Of a stretch of 64,000 nt of DNA, positions 22,981 through 33,795 are shown in pieces. This DNA is from Caballeronia arvi (GTDB lineage: Bacteria; Pseudomonadota; Gammaproteobacteria; Burkholderiales; Burkholderiaceae): positions 1-64,000 of the forward strand of contig NZ_FCOM02000026.1 of assembly GCF_001544695.2 (NCBI RefSeq). Direction: 5' to 3'. Below the pieces are notes generated by a model. The model searched no databases and had not been told where the DNA came from. It saw only the letters and a list, made by a program, of their open reading frames with translations. The translations under genes and the position numbers were made by a program. Within the stretch, counting starts at the first letter, position 1, and the number at the start of each line of letters is the position of its first letter.

Positions 22981-23549
22981 CAATAGCCGATGGTCAGCGG
23001 CTCGGGATAATGCGCCGTCAACGCATAGTTCGTCTCGGCCGTGAATGCCGGCACGGGCGCGGTCGAAGGCGGCACGTGACCGATGAACGGAGGCGGCGTG
23101 CAGTTCGTGCCGTCGGACACGGCGACGATCCGGCCCCCCGACGAAACCGTATCGCCCGCGATCAATAGCGTGACATCGGCGCCGTTTCTCATCGCGATGG
23201 ACGGCCGCGGGCCGTTCCCCGGCGGGATGATCGGCGAGCCGCTGCAGTCGGCGGTCGAGTAACTGAACGGCCCGAACGTAGACCATTGGAATTTCGAGGA
23301 ATCGGCGTCGTTGGGATTGATCCACAGCCAAGTGACGGCCGCGAAGACGATCGCGCCGTTTATGGTGAGATAAACGCCGTCAGCGCCGTTATATGACGCC
23401 AGGCGTCCGACGAGCTTGCCTTCTGCATCGAACACCTTGAGGACGCGCTGATCATCGTGTCGCCGCCGGCCCTGCCCGTCGTCGGCATCCGCATGAAGCG
23501 ACATCAAGCTCAGGAACAAGGAGACCGTGAGGAAGAGCAAGCGACGCAT
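22980..23549 (-). CDS. secreted protein of unknown function, tandem family member C
   Basis: A 189-residue paralogue with signal peptide MRRLLFLTVSLFLSLMSLHA. Motifs: VFDAEGKLVGRL, ADGVYLTING, FQWSTF, DCSG, GADVTLLIAG, NCTPP and the C-terminal HYPEPLTIGY. The ATG at 23549 follows GGAGACGCTC and fits the signal peptide; upstream in-frame ATGs at 23561 and further are less likely. First of three tandem copies, so its upstream region probably holds the promoter of the group. Confidence 0.8.
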   Translation of the reverse strand: MRRLLFLTVSLFLSLMSLHADADDGQGRRRHDDQRVLKVFDAEGKLVGRLASYNGADGVYLTINGAIVFAAVTWLWINPNDADSSKFQWSTFGPFSYSTADCSGSPIIPPGNGPRPSIAMRNGADVTLLIAGDTVSSGGRIVAVSDGTNCTPPPFIGHVPPSTAPVPAFTAETNYALTAHYPEPLTIGY

Positions 23550-23744
23550 GAGCGTCTCCATCGACCGACAGCGTCCGCGCAGGCTTGCGGCTCGAATCTG
23601 TCTGCTCAATGAGGATAGATTCGCGATGCCTGCATTTCAAGCGCTTCGCGCGCACGCGCCCTGCATCGCCCGCAAAAATTTTTTATAGTGAACCACCGCG
23701 CCTGCATGCGCTGCGCCGATTGCGGATTCCAACCTGATCGCGAC

Positions 23745-24521
23745 ATGAGCACGTGGATACACAACCTTCCGATCTGGCAAATGACAGTCGTCATGTTCGT
23801 CGCGGCATGTCTCGTCGGTGCGGCGATTCACGTCGTCACCGGCTGGCTTGCTGCCGGCGCGCATCGGCGGTCACTGGCGATTTCACCGGGCCTGCTGTCG
23901 CCGATCGGCGTCATCTTCGGCTTGCTGATCGCGTTCACCGCAGCGCAAGTATGGAACGACACCGAGCGCGCCAATGCCGCCGTCGATGCCGAAGCCGGCG
24001 CGCTACGATCCGTCGTCGTCCTTGCAGCGATTTTTCCGGACGAGGCACAGGCGCAGTTGCGAAAGCTGGTGCGGGACTACATCGAATATACGATCACGAC
24101 CGAATGGCCGATGATGGCGCAAGGCGCGGTCACGCTGAAAATCAGCCCGCCTACGCTGAACAGGGCGCTTCAGTTCGCGCTGTCGCTGCCGGTGAGTGCA
24201 GCCGGGCAACAGATCGCGCAGCGTCAGATCGCGGTGTCGCTGGAGCAGGCGCTGGAAGCGCGCCGCCAGCGCATTCTGGTGAGCCGGTCCGAAGTCAGCG
24301 GCGTCAAATGGGCATGCCTCAGCTTTCTCGCCGCCTGTCTCGTGTTCGCGATCGCGCTGGTTCATTGCGAAAACCGGCTGACGTCCGCGCTCGCAATCGG
24401 CCTCTTTTCGGCAAGCCTCGCCACGGCGATGCTGCTGATCCTTTCGCACGATCGCCCCTTCACCGGCGCCATCGCGGTAAAGCCCGAACCGCTCAGGCAA
24501 GTCATGCCCGACGACCGCTGA
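23745..24521 (+). CDS. DUF4239 family membrane protein
   Basis: A 258-residue inner-membrane protein. Two hydrophobic segments at the N-terminus (MTVVMFVAACLVGAAIHVV and LSPIGVIFGLLIAFTAAQVW) and two at the C-terminus (SFLAACLVFAIALVHC, ALAIGLFSASLATAMLL) flank a helical soluble part. The TAAQVWNDTERANAAVDAEA motif is typical of DUF4239, a bestrophin-like family of unknown role. I use the ATG at 23745, matching the usual N-terminus; a GTG at 23688 is in frame. Single gene. Confidence 0.78.
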   Translation: MSTWIHNLPIWQMTVVMFVAACLVGAAIHVVTGWLAAGAHRRSLAISPGLLSPIGVIFGLLIAFTAAQVWNDTERANAAVDAEAGALRSVVVLAAIFPDEAQAQLRKLVRDYIEYTITTEWPMMAQGAVTLKISPPTLNRALQFALSLPVSAAGQQIAQRQIAVSLEQALEARRQRILVSRSEVSGVKWACLSFLAACLVFAIALVHCENRLTSALAIGLFSASLATAMLLILSHDRPFTGAIAVKPEPLRQVMPDDR

Positions 24522-24548
24522 GGCTACGAATAGCCCGTCAACGCCCTC

Positions 24549-25193
24549 TCAGGCCGTCTCTTCGATGATCTTCCGTATCGCCTCTTCGAATGCTTCGTGA
24601 GGCTGGCCGCCGCTCACCAGATACTTCTGGTCGAAGATGATCGCGGGCACGGACTGGATGCCGAGCTGCTGAACCTCGCGCTCTTCCGAGCGGACTTCGT
24701 CGGCGTACAGGCCGCTTTGCAGCACGTCGCGCGCGCGGTCGCCGTCGAGTCCGGCGCTTTTTGCCGCTTCGATCAGGACATCGGCATGGCTCACGTCCTT
24801 GCCTTCGCCGTGATAGGCGCGCAAAAGCGCGAGCTTGAGCGGCAACTGCCTGCCTTCGATGCGCGCCCAGTGCAGCAGCCGATGCGCGTCAAACGTGTTA
24901 TAGACCCGGTTGCGTTCGCCGAACGTGAAGCCTTCACGCGCGCCGCGCTCGCGAATGGTGGCCTGCGCTTCGCTGATCTGCTCGGGCGTGCGGCCGTATT
25001 TGCGCCCGAGATAATCGACGATGCGCTCGCCTTCCGGCTGCATGTCCGGATTCAGTTCGAACGGATGCAGCGTGATTTGTGCGTCGACGGCATCGCCGAG
25101 GCGCTCCAGGGCGCGTTGCAGGGAAGCGAGGCCCACGGCGCACCACGGGCAGGCGATGTCGGAAACGAAGTCGATTTGAAGAGCGCGAGACAT
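24549..25193 (-). CDS. DsbA family oxidoreductase (FrnE-like)
   Basis: A 214-residue thioredoxin-fold protein without a signal peptide, so cytoplasmic. It begins with IDFVSDIACPWCAVG, where CPWC is the redox motif of FrnE-type 2-hydroxychromene isomerase/DsbA relatives. HPFELNPDMQPEG and the C-terminal SVPAIIFDQKYLVSGGQP with the cis-proline loop agree. It probably acts in polyketide-type isomerisation or oxidative stress; exact role unknown. Convergent with the DUF4239 gene. Confidence 0.88.
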   Translation of the reverse strand: MSRALQIDFVSDIACPWCAVGLASLQRALERLGDAVDAQITLHPFELNPDMQPEGERIVDYLGRKYGRTPEQISEAQATIRERGAREGFTFGERNRVYNTFDAHRLLHWARIEGRQLPLKLALLRAYHGEGKDVSHADVLIEAAKSAGLDGDRARDVLQSGLYADEVRSEEREVQQLGIQSVPAIIFDQKYLVSGGQPHEAFEEAIRKIIEETA

Positions 25194-25316
25194 GAGATTG
25201 CCGAAGAGTCGAAACGAAGCCGACAGCGTAGCGCCATTCCTTCCGGCCTGCAGTATTCGGCCGTGTCGATTTTCGTGCCAGTCGATCGTCGTAGTTGAAC
25301 CGACCCGGAGAACACC

Positions 25317-25934
25317 ATGCGCAAGCTCATCGTTTCAGCTTTCATCAGTCTGGATGGCGTCATTCAGGCTCCCGGCGGACCCGACGAAGATCGCAGCGGC
25401 GACTTCGGTCTCGGCGGGTGGATCGTTCCCTATGCGGACGAAGCCATCGCGCAGCACGTACAGGATTTGCTCGCGCAGCCGTTCGAATTGCTGCTCGGAC
25501 GTCGCACCTACGACATCTTCGCGTCGTACTGGCCGCACGTGCCGGCCGATTCCGGCAGCAGCGCGATCGCCGAACCGTTCAACCGCGTAGCCAAGCACGT
25601 CGCGACGCATCGGCCCGATGACCTCGGCTGGCACAACAGTCATGCGCTCGAGGGTAATCTTGCCGACGCGATACGCGCGCTGAAACAGCGGGACGGCGCG
25701 AATCTGGTGACGTTCGGAAGCGGCGAGCTGGTGCGCCAACTGCTCGCGGCGGGCCTCGTGGATGACCTTCGCCTCCTGATTTACCCGGTCCTGCTCGGAC
25801 GCGGCAAGCGCTTGTTCGGCGACGACGCCCTCGCGTCCGCCTTTACGCTCGAACGCTCGATCGATACGCCCGGCGGCGTGCTGATCACGCGCTACGTGCG
25901 CGACGGCGATGTACGCACGGGAAAATTCGAATGA
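25317..25934 (+). CDS. dihydrofolate reductase/RibD C-terminal family protein
   Basis: A 205-residue cytoplasmic reductase-like protein. MRKLIVSAFISLDGVIQAPG, LLLGRRTYDIFASYWP, LVTFGSGELVRQLLAAGLVD and LLIYPVLLGRGKRLFGD are the typical motifs of the YwjB/YyaP-type RibD-C family, which bind NADPH. The physiological substrate of these small proteins is generally unknown. It ends 15 bases before the convergent HxlR regulator. Confidence 0.87.
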   Translation: MRKLIVSAFISLDGVIQAPGGPDEDRSGDFGLGGWIVPYADEAIAQHVQDLLAQPFELLLGRRTYDIFASYWPHVPADSGSSAIAEPFNRVAKHVATHRPDDLGWHNSHALEGNLADAIRALKQRDGANLVTFGSGELVRQLLAAGLVDDLRLLIYPVLLGRGKRLFGDDALASAFTLERSIDTPGGVLITRYVRDGDVRTGKFE

Positions 25935-25949
25935 GCCCGGTCGGCACGT

Positions 25950-26456
25950 TCAGTCCTCGCCCAGCACGCGCCGGTTACGGTTTTCGATGACGGCGCGCGT
26001 CGTCGATGTAGCGCCGGGGCCCGGCGCAAACCGCACGTCACGAAATGACAGCGCCTTGCCCGTCTTGCCTCGAACCGACATGGCTTTGACAGGCTGTCCG
26101 CTGGCGTCATCGACGAGCGTGACCGGCGGCTTTCCCTTCGTCGCCAGCCAGCGATCGCCCCATTGCATGAGCGCGACCAGCACCGGATAAAGCTCATCGC
26201 CCTTTTCGGTGAGCCGGTAGCCGCAGGTATTCGCCCTTTCCTCGAGCGGATAACGCTCCAGAATATCGAGCTCGATGAGCCGCTCCAGCCGCGCCGTCAG
26301 CACGTTCCGGGCGATGCCCAACTGACTCTGGAATTCGTCGAAGCGCGTCGTGCCTTGCGTGCACTCGCGCACGATCAATAGCGTCCACCACTCGCCGACT
26401 TCATCGAGCGCGCGGGCGATCGAGCAGTTCATTCCATCGAAGCGTTTTCTATACAT
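25950..26456 (-). CDS. HxlR family transcriptional regulator
   Basis: A 168-residue winged-helix regulator. MNCSIARALDEVGEWWTLLI, TRFDEFQSQLGIARNVLTAR and YRLTEKGDELYPVLVALMQW are classic HxlR sequences. It has a C-terminal extension of about 55 residues beyond the usual 110, a feature of some HxlR proteins. I use the ATG at 26456; the frame reaches a TTG at 26474. It is divergent from an MFS transporter, and three 17-bp palindromes lie between them, so it probably represses the pump and itself. Confidence 0.9.
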   Translation of the reverse strand: MYRKRFDGMNCSIARALDEVGEWWTLLIVRECTQGTTRFDEFQSQLGIARNVLTARLERLIELDILERYPLEERANTCGYRLTEKGDELYPVLVALMQWGDRWLATKGKPPVTLVDDASGQPVKAMSVRGKTGKALSFRDVRFAPGPGATSTTRAVIENRNRRVLGED

Positions 26457-26518
26457 GGCGATATTCCGGCGCAAAGTTTCCTGAAGCGATTCCAGGCCTA
26501 CCGTACTTCTATACCACA

Positions 26519-26616
26519 GGTTTCGTCACGCAACTTTCTCATTTTCCGGCGAAGTGCTACTCGATCTTGATAGTAGCGTCACGCAACTCCGATATCTATA
26601 GTTTCGTCACGCTACT
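26519..26616. promoter_or_regulatory. three 17-bp palindromic operators between hxlR and the MFS gene
   Basis: Three related sites: GGTTTCGTCACGCAACT (26519-26535), AGTAGCGTCACGCAACT (26572-26588) and AGTTTCGTCACGCTACT (26600-26616). The consensus AGT-WKCGT-C-ACGC-WACT is an odd palindrome. Sites 2 and 3 are 28 bp apart and sites 1 and 2 are 53 bp apart. The HxlR regulator encoded next to them is the likely binder. Confidence 0.7.
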
Positions 26617-26649
26617 TATAAAAGCTTCATTCTTTCAAGGGAAATCACT

Positions 26650-27831
26650 ATGGATCGCCGTCTAGTGACACTCGCTCTCGGCATGTTTGCGCTGGGAACC
26701 GACAGTTTCGTCTTCGGTGGCATTCTGCCTTCGATCGCCGCGCACTTTCATGTCAGCATCGGCGCGGCGGGGCAACTGATCACCGTTTATGCGCTCACTT
26801 TCGCGCTGCTCGCGCCGACCATCGCGGCGCTCGCTGCCGGCGTCGCACGCAAGCGCCTGCTGCTCGGCGGCATGGGGCTGTTCATCGTTGCGAATATCGG
26901 CACGATTCTTTCGCCGAATCTCGGTATCGCGCTCGCGACCCGCGCGCTGGCCGGCGTCGGCGCGGCGATGTTCTCGCCCACCGCGAGCGGCACCGGCACG
27001 ATGCTGGTGCCGCCGGAACGCCGCGGCTTCGCCTTGTCGGTGATCGTCGCGGGACTGACCACGGCGACCGCGCTCGGCACGCCGCTCGGCGCGGTCATCG
27101 GCGGCATCGCGGACTGGCGCTGGACGCTGGCCTTCGTCGCCGCGCTCGGCGTGGCCGGATTCGCGGGCGTGTGGGCGCTGCTTCCCGATGTGCCGCTGCC
27201 GCCGGCCATCTCGCTCATCAAGCGTTTCGCGCCGCTCGGCGATTCGCGCGTCGGCCTGATACTGACGACGACCGTGCTCGCGCAGATCGGCACCTTCATC
27301 ATCTACAACTACGTCGCGGTCGTCTTCGATCGCGCCACTGGCGGCAGCCCGGCCGTGCTCGGCGTGCTGCTCGTGCTGTGGGGCCTCGCCGGAACGTTCT
27401 CGAACCTGCTCGCCGGACGCGTGCTCGACCGGATCGGCTCGCGCAAGGTCGTGTTCGTCATGCTGATCGCCGTGGCGAGCGTCATCGTCACGATGCCGTG
27501 GACCACGATGCATCTGTGGACCGCCGCCATCGCCATCTTCATCTGGGGCGCCTGTGCATGGGGCGTGCTCGTGCCGCAGCAATACCGGCTGGTGAGCCTG
27601 AATCCGTCGATGGCCGCCGTGCTCGTCGGCCTCAACACGTCGGCGACTTATGTCGGCGTATCGATTGCGGGCGCGGTCGGCGCGGCTGCGATTCCCGTCA
27701 TCGGCAGCCATAGCCTCGGCTATCTGGCGAGCGGGATCGTCGCGCTCGCGCTCGTGGTTTCCGAAATCGCGCAATGGCGGGTCGATGCGGTGGAAAACGG
27801 CAAGCCGGCGAAAGCTGCCGCGACGGTTTGA
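26650..27831 (+). CDS. MFS transporter, DHA1/AraJ-type efflux
   Basis: A 393-residue major facilitator with about 12 hydrophobic helices. The start LALGMFALGTDSFVFGGILP and the segment after helix 5, GTPLGAVIGGIADWRWTLAF, are typical of drug or sugar efflux DHA1 pumps (AraJ/YdhP group). It is divergent from the hxlR gene across three shared operators, an arrangement usual for regulator-controlled efflux. Substrate unknown; HxlR regulators often sense electrophiles or quinones. Confidence 0.9.
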   Translation: MDRRLVTLALGMFALGTDSFVFGGILPSIAAHFHVSIGAAGQLITVYALTFALLAPTIAALAAGVARKRLLLGGMGLFIVANIGTILSPNLGIALATRALAGVGAAMFSPTASGTGTMLVPPERRGFALSVIVAGLTTATALGTPLGAVIGGIADWRWTLAFVAALGVAGFAGVWALLPDVPLPPAISLIKRFAPLGDSRVGLILTTTVLAQIGTFIIYNYVAVVFDRATGGSPAVLGVLLVLWGLAGTFSNLLAGRVLDRIGSRKVVFVMLIAVASVIVTMPWTTMHLWTAAIAIFIWGACAWGVLVPQQYRLVSLNPSMAAVLVGLNTSATYVGVSIAGAVGAAAIPVIGSHSLGYLASGIVALALVVSEIAQWRVDAVENGKPAKAAATV

Positions 27832-27888
27832 TATTCTGGCGCAGCATATCCCTGCGCAATCATCGACCTCGACTTCAAGGAGAAGGCC

Positions 27889-28149
27889 ATGCTGCAACTT
27901 CGTCCCGGATGCGAATGCTGCGACAAAGACCTGCCGCCCGATTCCACCGATGCGCTCATCTGCTCGTTCGAATGCACGTTCTGCCGCGATTGCGCGGACC
28001 GGGTGCTGAAGGGAATCTGCCCGAACTGCGGCGGCGAACTGGTGGCGCGTCCGCGACGCCCCGCAGCGAAGCTCGCGAAGTTTCCGGCATCGACCGAACG
28101 CGTGTTCAACGCTGCGTGCCAGCAAGGGGCGGCGACGCAGGCCGATTGA
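27889..28149 (+). CDS. DUF1272 domain protein, zinc-ribbon-like
   Basis: An 86-residue cytoplasmic protein. MLQLRPGCECCDKDLPPDS, then CSFECTFCRDCADRVL and CPNCGGELVARPRR contain eight cysteines arranged as in DUF1272, likely binding zinc. Function unknown. Good ribosome site (AAGGAGAAGGCC). It ends ten bases before the convergent hypothetical gene. Confidence 0.88.
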   Translation: MLQLRPGCECCDKDLPPDSTDALICSFECTFCRDCADRVLKGICPNCGGELVARPRRPAAKLAKFPASTERVFNAACQQGAATQAD

Positions 28150-28158
28150 CTATCGGAT

Positions 28159-28563
28159 TCAAGACGGTTGAATGCTTGCGGCTCCTTGCGTCAGCCGGCG
28201 ATTCGTCGTGACCGTCGTCGCGATGAAGCCGCTCATGATCCGCAGCAATTGCAGATCGAGATCGGTGAAGTGCGGCCTTCGGCGCGGTCCGGAAACCTGC
28301 ACGAAGGCGACCGCCTCGCCGTTCAGCGAAAGGACCGAAAACATCCTGTCGCGAGCCACGGTGTATTCGACGATCGCGCCATCCGATGACGGATGAATCT
28401 CTCCGAAGGCCGCGACGGGCGCGCAAGGCAGATTCTCATCGTCGACGGGAGCGTGCACGGTGCATCGCTGCGCGCCGAGCACCGCGGCCAGGATCGAACC
28501 GAGTTCTTCCGGCGCGCACGTCGCAAGGTCTTGTGCTTCATATTGGCGGTCTGAACATTTCAT
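28159..28563 (-). CDS. hypothetical protein, possible GAF-like remnant
   Basis: A 134-residue protein I cannot name. The C-terminal FTDLDLQLLRIMSGFIATT resembles the last helix of GAF domains (FTDxDLxLLxxLAxQxAxAI), and the middle strand VLSLNGEAVAFVQVSG also fits a small sensor fold. There is no signal peptide or membrane segment. It stands alone, convergent with the DUF1272 gene. GAF assignment is a weak inference. Confidence 0.55.
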   Translation of the reverse strand: MKCSDRQYEAQDLATCAPEELGSILAAVLGAQRCTVHAPVDDENLPCAPVAAFGEIHPSSDGAIVEYTVARDRMFSVLSLNGEAVAFVQVSGPRRRPHFTDLDLQLLRIMSGFIATTVTTNRRLTQGAASIQPS

Positions 28564-28902
28564 GGCCCTGCTCCCGACGCATCGTGAATGACGTCAGCTT
28601 GCACGGACATTCTTAGGATCGAGTGAGCGTCCGACGCGGACGTGGTTCGCTTTCTGACATGGATCAATACGCGCGCCAGCCCGTCCGTCTGCTCCAGCGT
28701 CTCAGGCGGGAATTCGGCGTTTCCTTGCCAATTCCCCGCCGCCCGCACTACAACATTCCCAAGACGTACCGGAAACCTGGTCAGACCACCGTTCTGTCAA
28801 CTGCCCGACACACAACGGGACCATCGTTGTGAGCCGCGCCGCCGCAGGCGAGAAAGCGCGGTTCGACATCATCGGCACACTTACGACGACGAGGGAGAAC
28901 TC
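28564..28902. other. gene-free stretch upstream of glgP
   Basis: No convincing gene; small open frames here lack ribosome sites and family features. It should contain the promoters of the divergent hypothetical gene and glycogen phosphorylase. No operator-like palindrome was recognised. A GAGGGAG ribosome site at 28891 fixes the glgP start. Confidence 0.4.
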
Positions 28903-31398
<2,496 letters not shown>

Positions 31399-31444
31399 GG
31401 TCGGGTGCGCGCCGGGCTTCTGATTCGCCGAAAGGAGGCTGAAC

Positions 31445-31747
31445 ATGAAGAATACACTCAAGCCTTTGCCGATGATCTCCGCGCTGGCAATCTCGCTGCT
31501 GGCCGGCTGCGCGGCGGGTGGCATGCAGCAAAACGCGACACATCTGAGCGCCGCGCAATGCCGCGATCTCACCGCGCTCAGAAACCAAGCGCCGATGACA
31601 CGCGAGCGCAATCTGAGCGAACTGGCGGCGCTGGAGAAGGCGGGATACGACCCGTCGAGGTTCTACGATCCTTACTATCCGGAGGATCTGCACGCGGCAC
31701 AGCGTCTTGTCGATCAGTGGTATCGGACCGACTGCCAGCCGGGATGA
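31445..31747 (+). CDS. DUF4148-related lipoprotein
   Basis: A 100-residue lipoprotein. Signal peptide with lipobox LLAGC (Cys about 22), then a mature domain ending in LEKAGYDPSRFYDPYYPEDL, the same core as the DUF4148 protein at 6645-6947. Strong ribosome site AAAGGAGG. It lies 46 bases after glgP in the same direction and may share its transcript. Function unknown. Confidence 0.82.
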   Translation: MKNTLKPLPMISALAISLLAGCAAGGMQQNATHLSAAQCRDLTALRNQAPMTRERNLSELAALEKAGYDPSRFYDPYYPEDLHAAQRLVDQWYRTDCQPG

Positions 31748-31875
31748 ATCGATTTATTGTTCGGATATCGAAGTATTTCGAGCTCGCCATTCGGTGGCGC
31801 GACGCGCCATAGACAGTTAGTTGCATAGCAAACCAGGACAACATGCACCCTATCGCGCCGCGATGATCCGAAGCG

Positions 31876-32601
31876 TTACTTTCCGCTCAGCGCCTCCTGA
31901 TGCGCCTTCGCGAAGTCCGCCATGCTGTCGAAGCGAAAATCGATCTTCGGTTGCGAGCCCGGGTCCATCGTCGCGCCGAAGCCGGTCTGCGAATGACGAC
32001 GATAAATCCAGCACGACGCAAGACCGAATTCATTGGCGGGCTTGTGATCGTGGAAGAGGCTTTCGGCCGTATGCAGAATCGCCTCTTTGCGGATGCCGCG
32101 TTCGCCCAGCTTTTCCAGCATGTATTCGAAGTTGCGCGGCGAAGGCTTGTACGATCCGATGTCTTCCGCCGTCATGATCGCGTCGAATTCGACCCGTAGC
32201 TTCGCGTTGCTATAGGTAAAGCTCTCGTTGTCGACGTTCGACAGAATCACGAGCTTGTAGTGCTGCTTCAGATAGCGCAGCGCGTCGGCCGAATCTGCAA
32301 ACGCCGGCCAGTCGCGAATGGAACGTCCATATGCGATGCACTCGTCGTGCGTATATGAAACGCCCCACTCTTCGGCCAGACGCTTGTACACGATAGCCAG
32401 CAACGCCTGATAGCGCTTGCCCGGCGTGTATCTTTGCTGCGACGACTCGTGACGCGCATGAGCTTCCAGAACCTGATCGCGCGTCAACGCGGGCTTCACG
32501 CGATGCAGCAACGCGCGCAGCCCATCGAAAATCCCCGTTTCCCAGTCGATCAACGTGCCGTAGCAGTCGAATGTCAGCGTGTCGAAGTCCGTCAGTTTCA
32601 C
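31876..32601 (-). CDS. haloacid dehalogenase type II (HAD superfamily)
   Basis: A 241-residue HAD hydrolase. Motif I is LTFDCYGTLIDWETG with the nucleophile Asp, motif II VILSNVDNESF, motif III Lys in IGSYKPSPRNF, and motif IV in the region HDHKPANEFGLASCWIYRR. Length and order fit (S)-2-haloacid dehalogenase-type II enzymes. I choose the GTG at 32601 because GGGAGCGACT precedes it; an ATG at 32640 is in frame. It is divergent from the DyP-encapsulin operon across 150 bases. Confidence 0.87.
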   Translation of the reverse strand: MKLTDFDTLTFDCYGTLIDWETGIFDGLRALLHRVKPALTRDQVLEAHARHESSQQRYTPGKRYQALLAIVYKRLAEEWGVSYTHDECIAYGRSIRDWPAFADSADALRYLKQHYKLVILSNVDNESFTYSNAKLRVEFDAIMTAEDIGSYKPSPRNFEYMLEKLGERGIRKEAILHTAESLFHDHKPANEFGLASCWIYRRHSQTGFGATMDPGSQPKIDFRFDSMADFAKAHQEALSGK

Positions 32602-32642
32602 AGTCGCTCCCGTCAGTCCATATCGATGAAAAAGAATCACGG

Positions 32643-32713
32643 CGATAACCGTGCGTTTTCGAGTATTGATACATTGAGTTGGTGTATCGTCGCTTCACCG
32701 CTTCAGGTTATCG
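32643..32713. promoter_or_regulatory. nested inverted repeats between the dehalogenase and DyP genes
   Basis: Two nested inverted repeats: CGATAACC (32643-32650) with GGTTATCG (32706-32713), and GATACA (32668-32673) with TGTATC (32683-32688). They lie in the divergent promoter region of the dehalogenase and the peroxidase-encapsulin operon. A regulator, perhaps oxidant-responsive, may bind; no match to a named motif is claimed. Confidence 0.35.
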
Positions 32714-32751
32714 ATTCGATCAACCGTATCACGTCATCGAACTCTCTTCAG

Positions 32752-33795
32752 ATGCCCGACACCTTACCCGAACCACAAGCCGTCTGTAACCCGATCTCCC
32801 GCAGCGCGATCTTTCTAGTCGCCACCGTCGCGCGCGGCGAAGATAAAGCCGATATCGTGCGTTCATGGTGCGGCGATATCGCGGCGCTGGTCCGCGCGGT
32901 CGGCACGCGCGCGCCGACGGCGAACCTCTCCTGCGTATGCGGCTTCGGCTCGGACGCGTGGGACCTGCTGTTCGGCGCGCCGCGTCCGTCTTCCTTGCAT
33001 CCGTTTCGCGAATTCGGCTCGGGCGATCGGCACGCGATCGCGACGCCGGGCGATATCCTCATGCATATCCGCGCGGATCACATGGATCTGTGCTTCGAGC
33101 TCGCGTCGCACATGCTCGACAAGCTCGGCGATGCGGTCACGGTCGTCGACGAAGTACACGGCTTTCGCTATTTCGATCTGCGCGACATGGTCGGTTTCGT
33201 CGACGGCACCGAAAACCCGACGGGCAAGCGCGCCGCGACTTACACGATCATCGGCGACGAAGATGCGGAGTTCAGTGGCGGCAGCTATGTGATCGTGCAG
33301 AAGTATTTGCATAACCTCGCTGCATGGAACGGCCTGACGGTCGAGCAGCAGGAACTCATCATCGGCCGCGAAAAGCTATCCGATGTCGAGCTCGACGATT
33401 CGATCAAGCCTTCGTGTTCGCATAGCTCGCTCACGACGATCGAAGAGAACGGCGAAGAAGTGAAGATCCTGCGGCACAACATGGCATTCGGCCGTCCGGG
33501 CGCGAAGGAGTTCGGCACGTATTTCATCGGCTATGCGCGCACGCCGAAGCCGATCGAGCAGATGCTCGAGAACATGTTCGTCGGAAGACCGCCTGGCAAT
33601 TACGACCGCCTGCTCGATTACAGCCGCGCGGTGACGGGCGGCCTCTTCTTCGTGCCATCCAGTGACCTGCTCGACGCGCTCCCCGATCGAAAGCCGCAAA
33701 CCGCGTCATCATCCGTCGATCAAAGCAGCAAAGACGATAGCCGCGAAGGAACATTGAACATTGGCTCACTCAAAGGAACGTCACAAGATGAATAA
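32752..33795 (+). CDS. DyP-type peroxidase with encapsulin cargo-loading peptide
   Basis: A 347-residue heme dye-decolorising peroxidase. GFVDGTENP is the GxxDG motif with the catalytic Asp; the His of CSHSSLT is the likely proximal heme ligand and the Arg of ILRHNMAFG the distal Arg; FIGYARTPKPIEQML closes the domain. After about residue 310 comes a Ser/Asp-rich linker and the C-terminal TLNIGSLKGTSQ (LNIGSLKG at 335-342), which matches the targeting peptide that loads DyP into encapsulin shells. The ATG at 32752 gives the family N-terminus. It overlaps the encapsulin gene by 8 bases. Confidence 0.93.
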   Translation: MPDTLPEPQAVCNPISRSAIFLVATVARGEDKADIVRSWCGDIAALVRAVGTRAPTANLSCVCGFGSDAWDLLFGAPRPSSLHPFREFGSGDRHAIATPGDILMHIRADHMDLCFELASHMLDKLGDAVTVVDEVHGFRYFDLRDMVGFVDGTENPTGKRAATYTIIGDEDAEFSGGSYVIVQKYLHNLAAWNGLTVEQQELIIGREKLSDVELDDSIKPSCSHSSLTTIEENGEEVKILRHNMAFGRPGAKEFGTYFIGYARTPKPIEQMLENMFVGRPPGNYDRLLDYSRAVTGGLFFVPSSDLLDALPDRKPQTASSSVDQSSKDDSREGTLNIGSLKGTSQDE

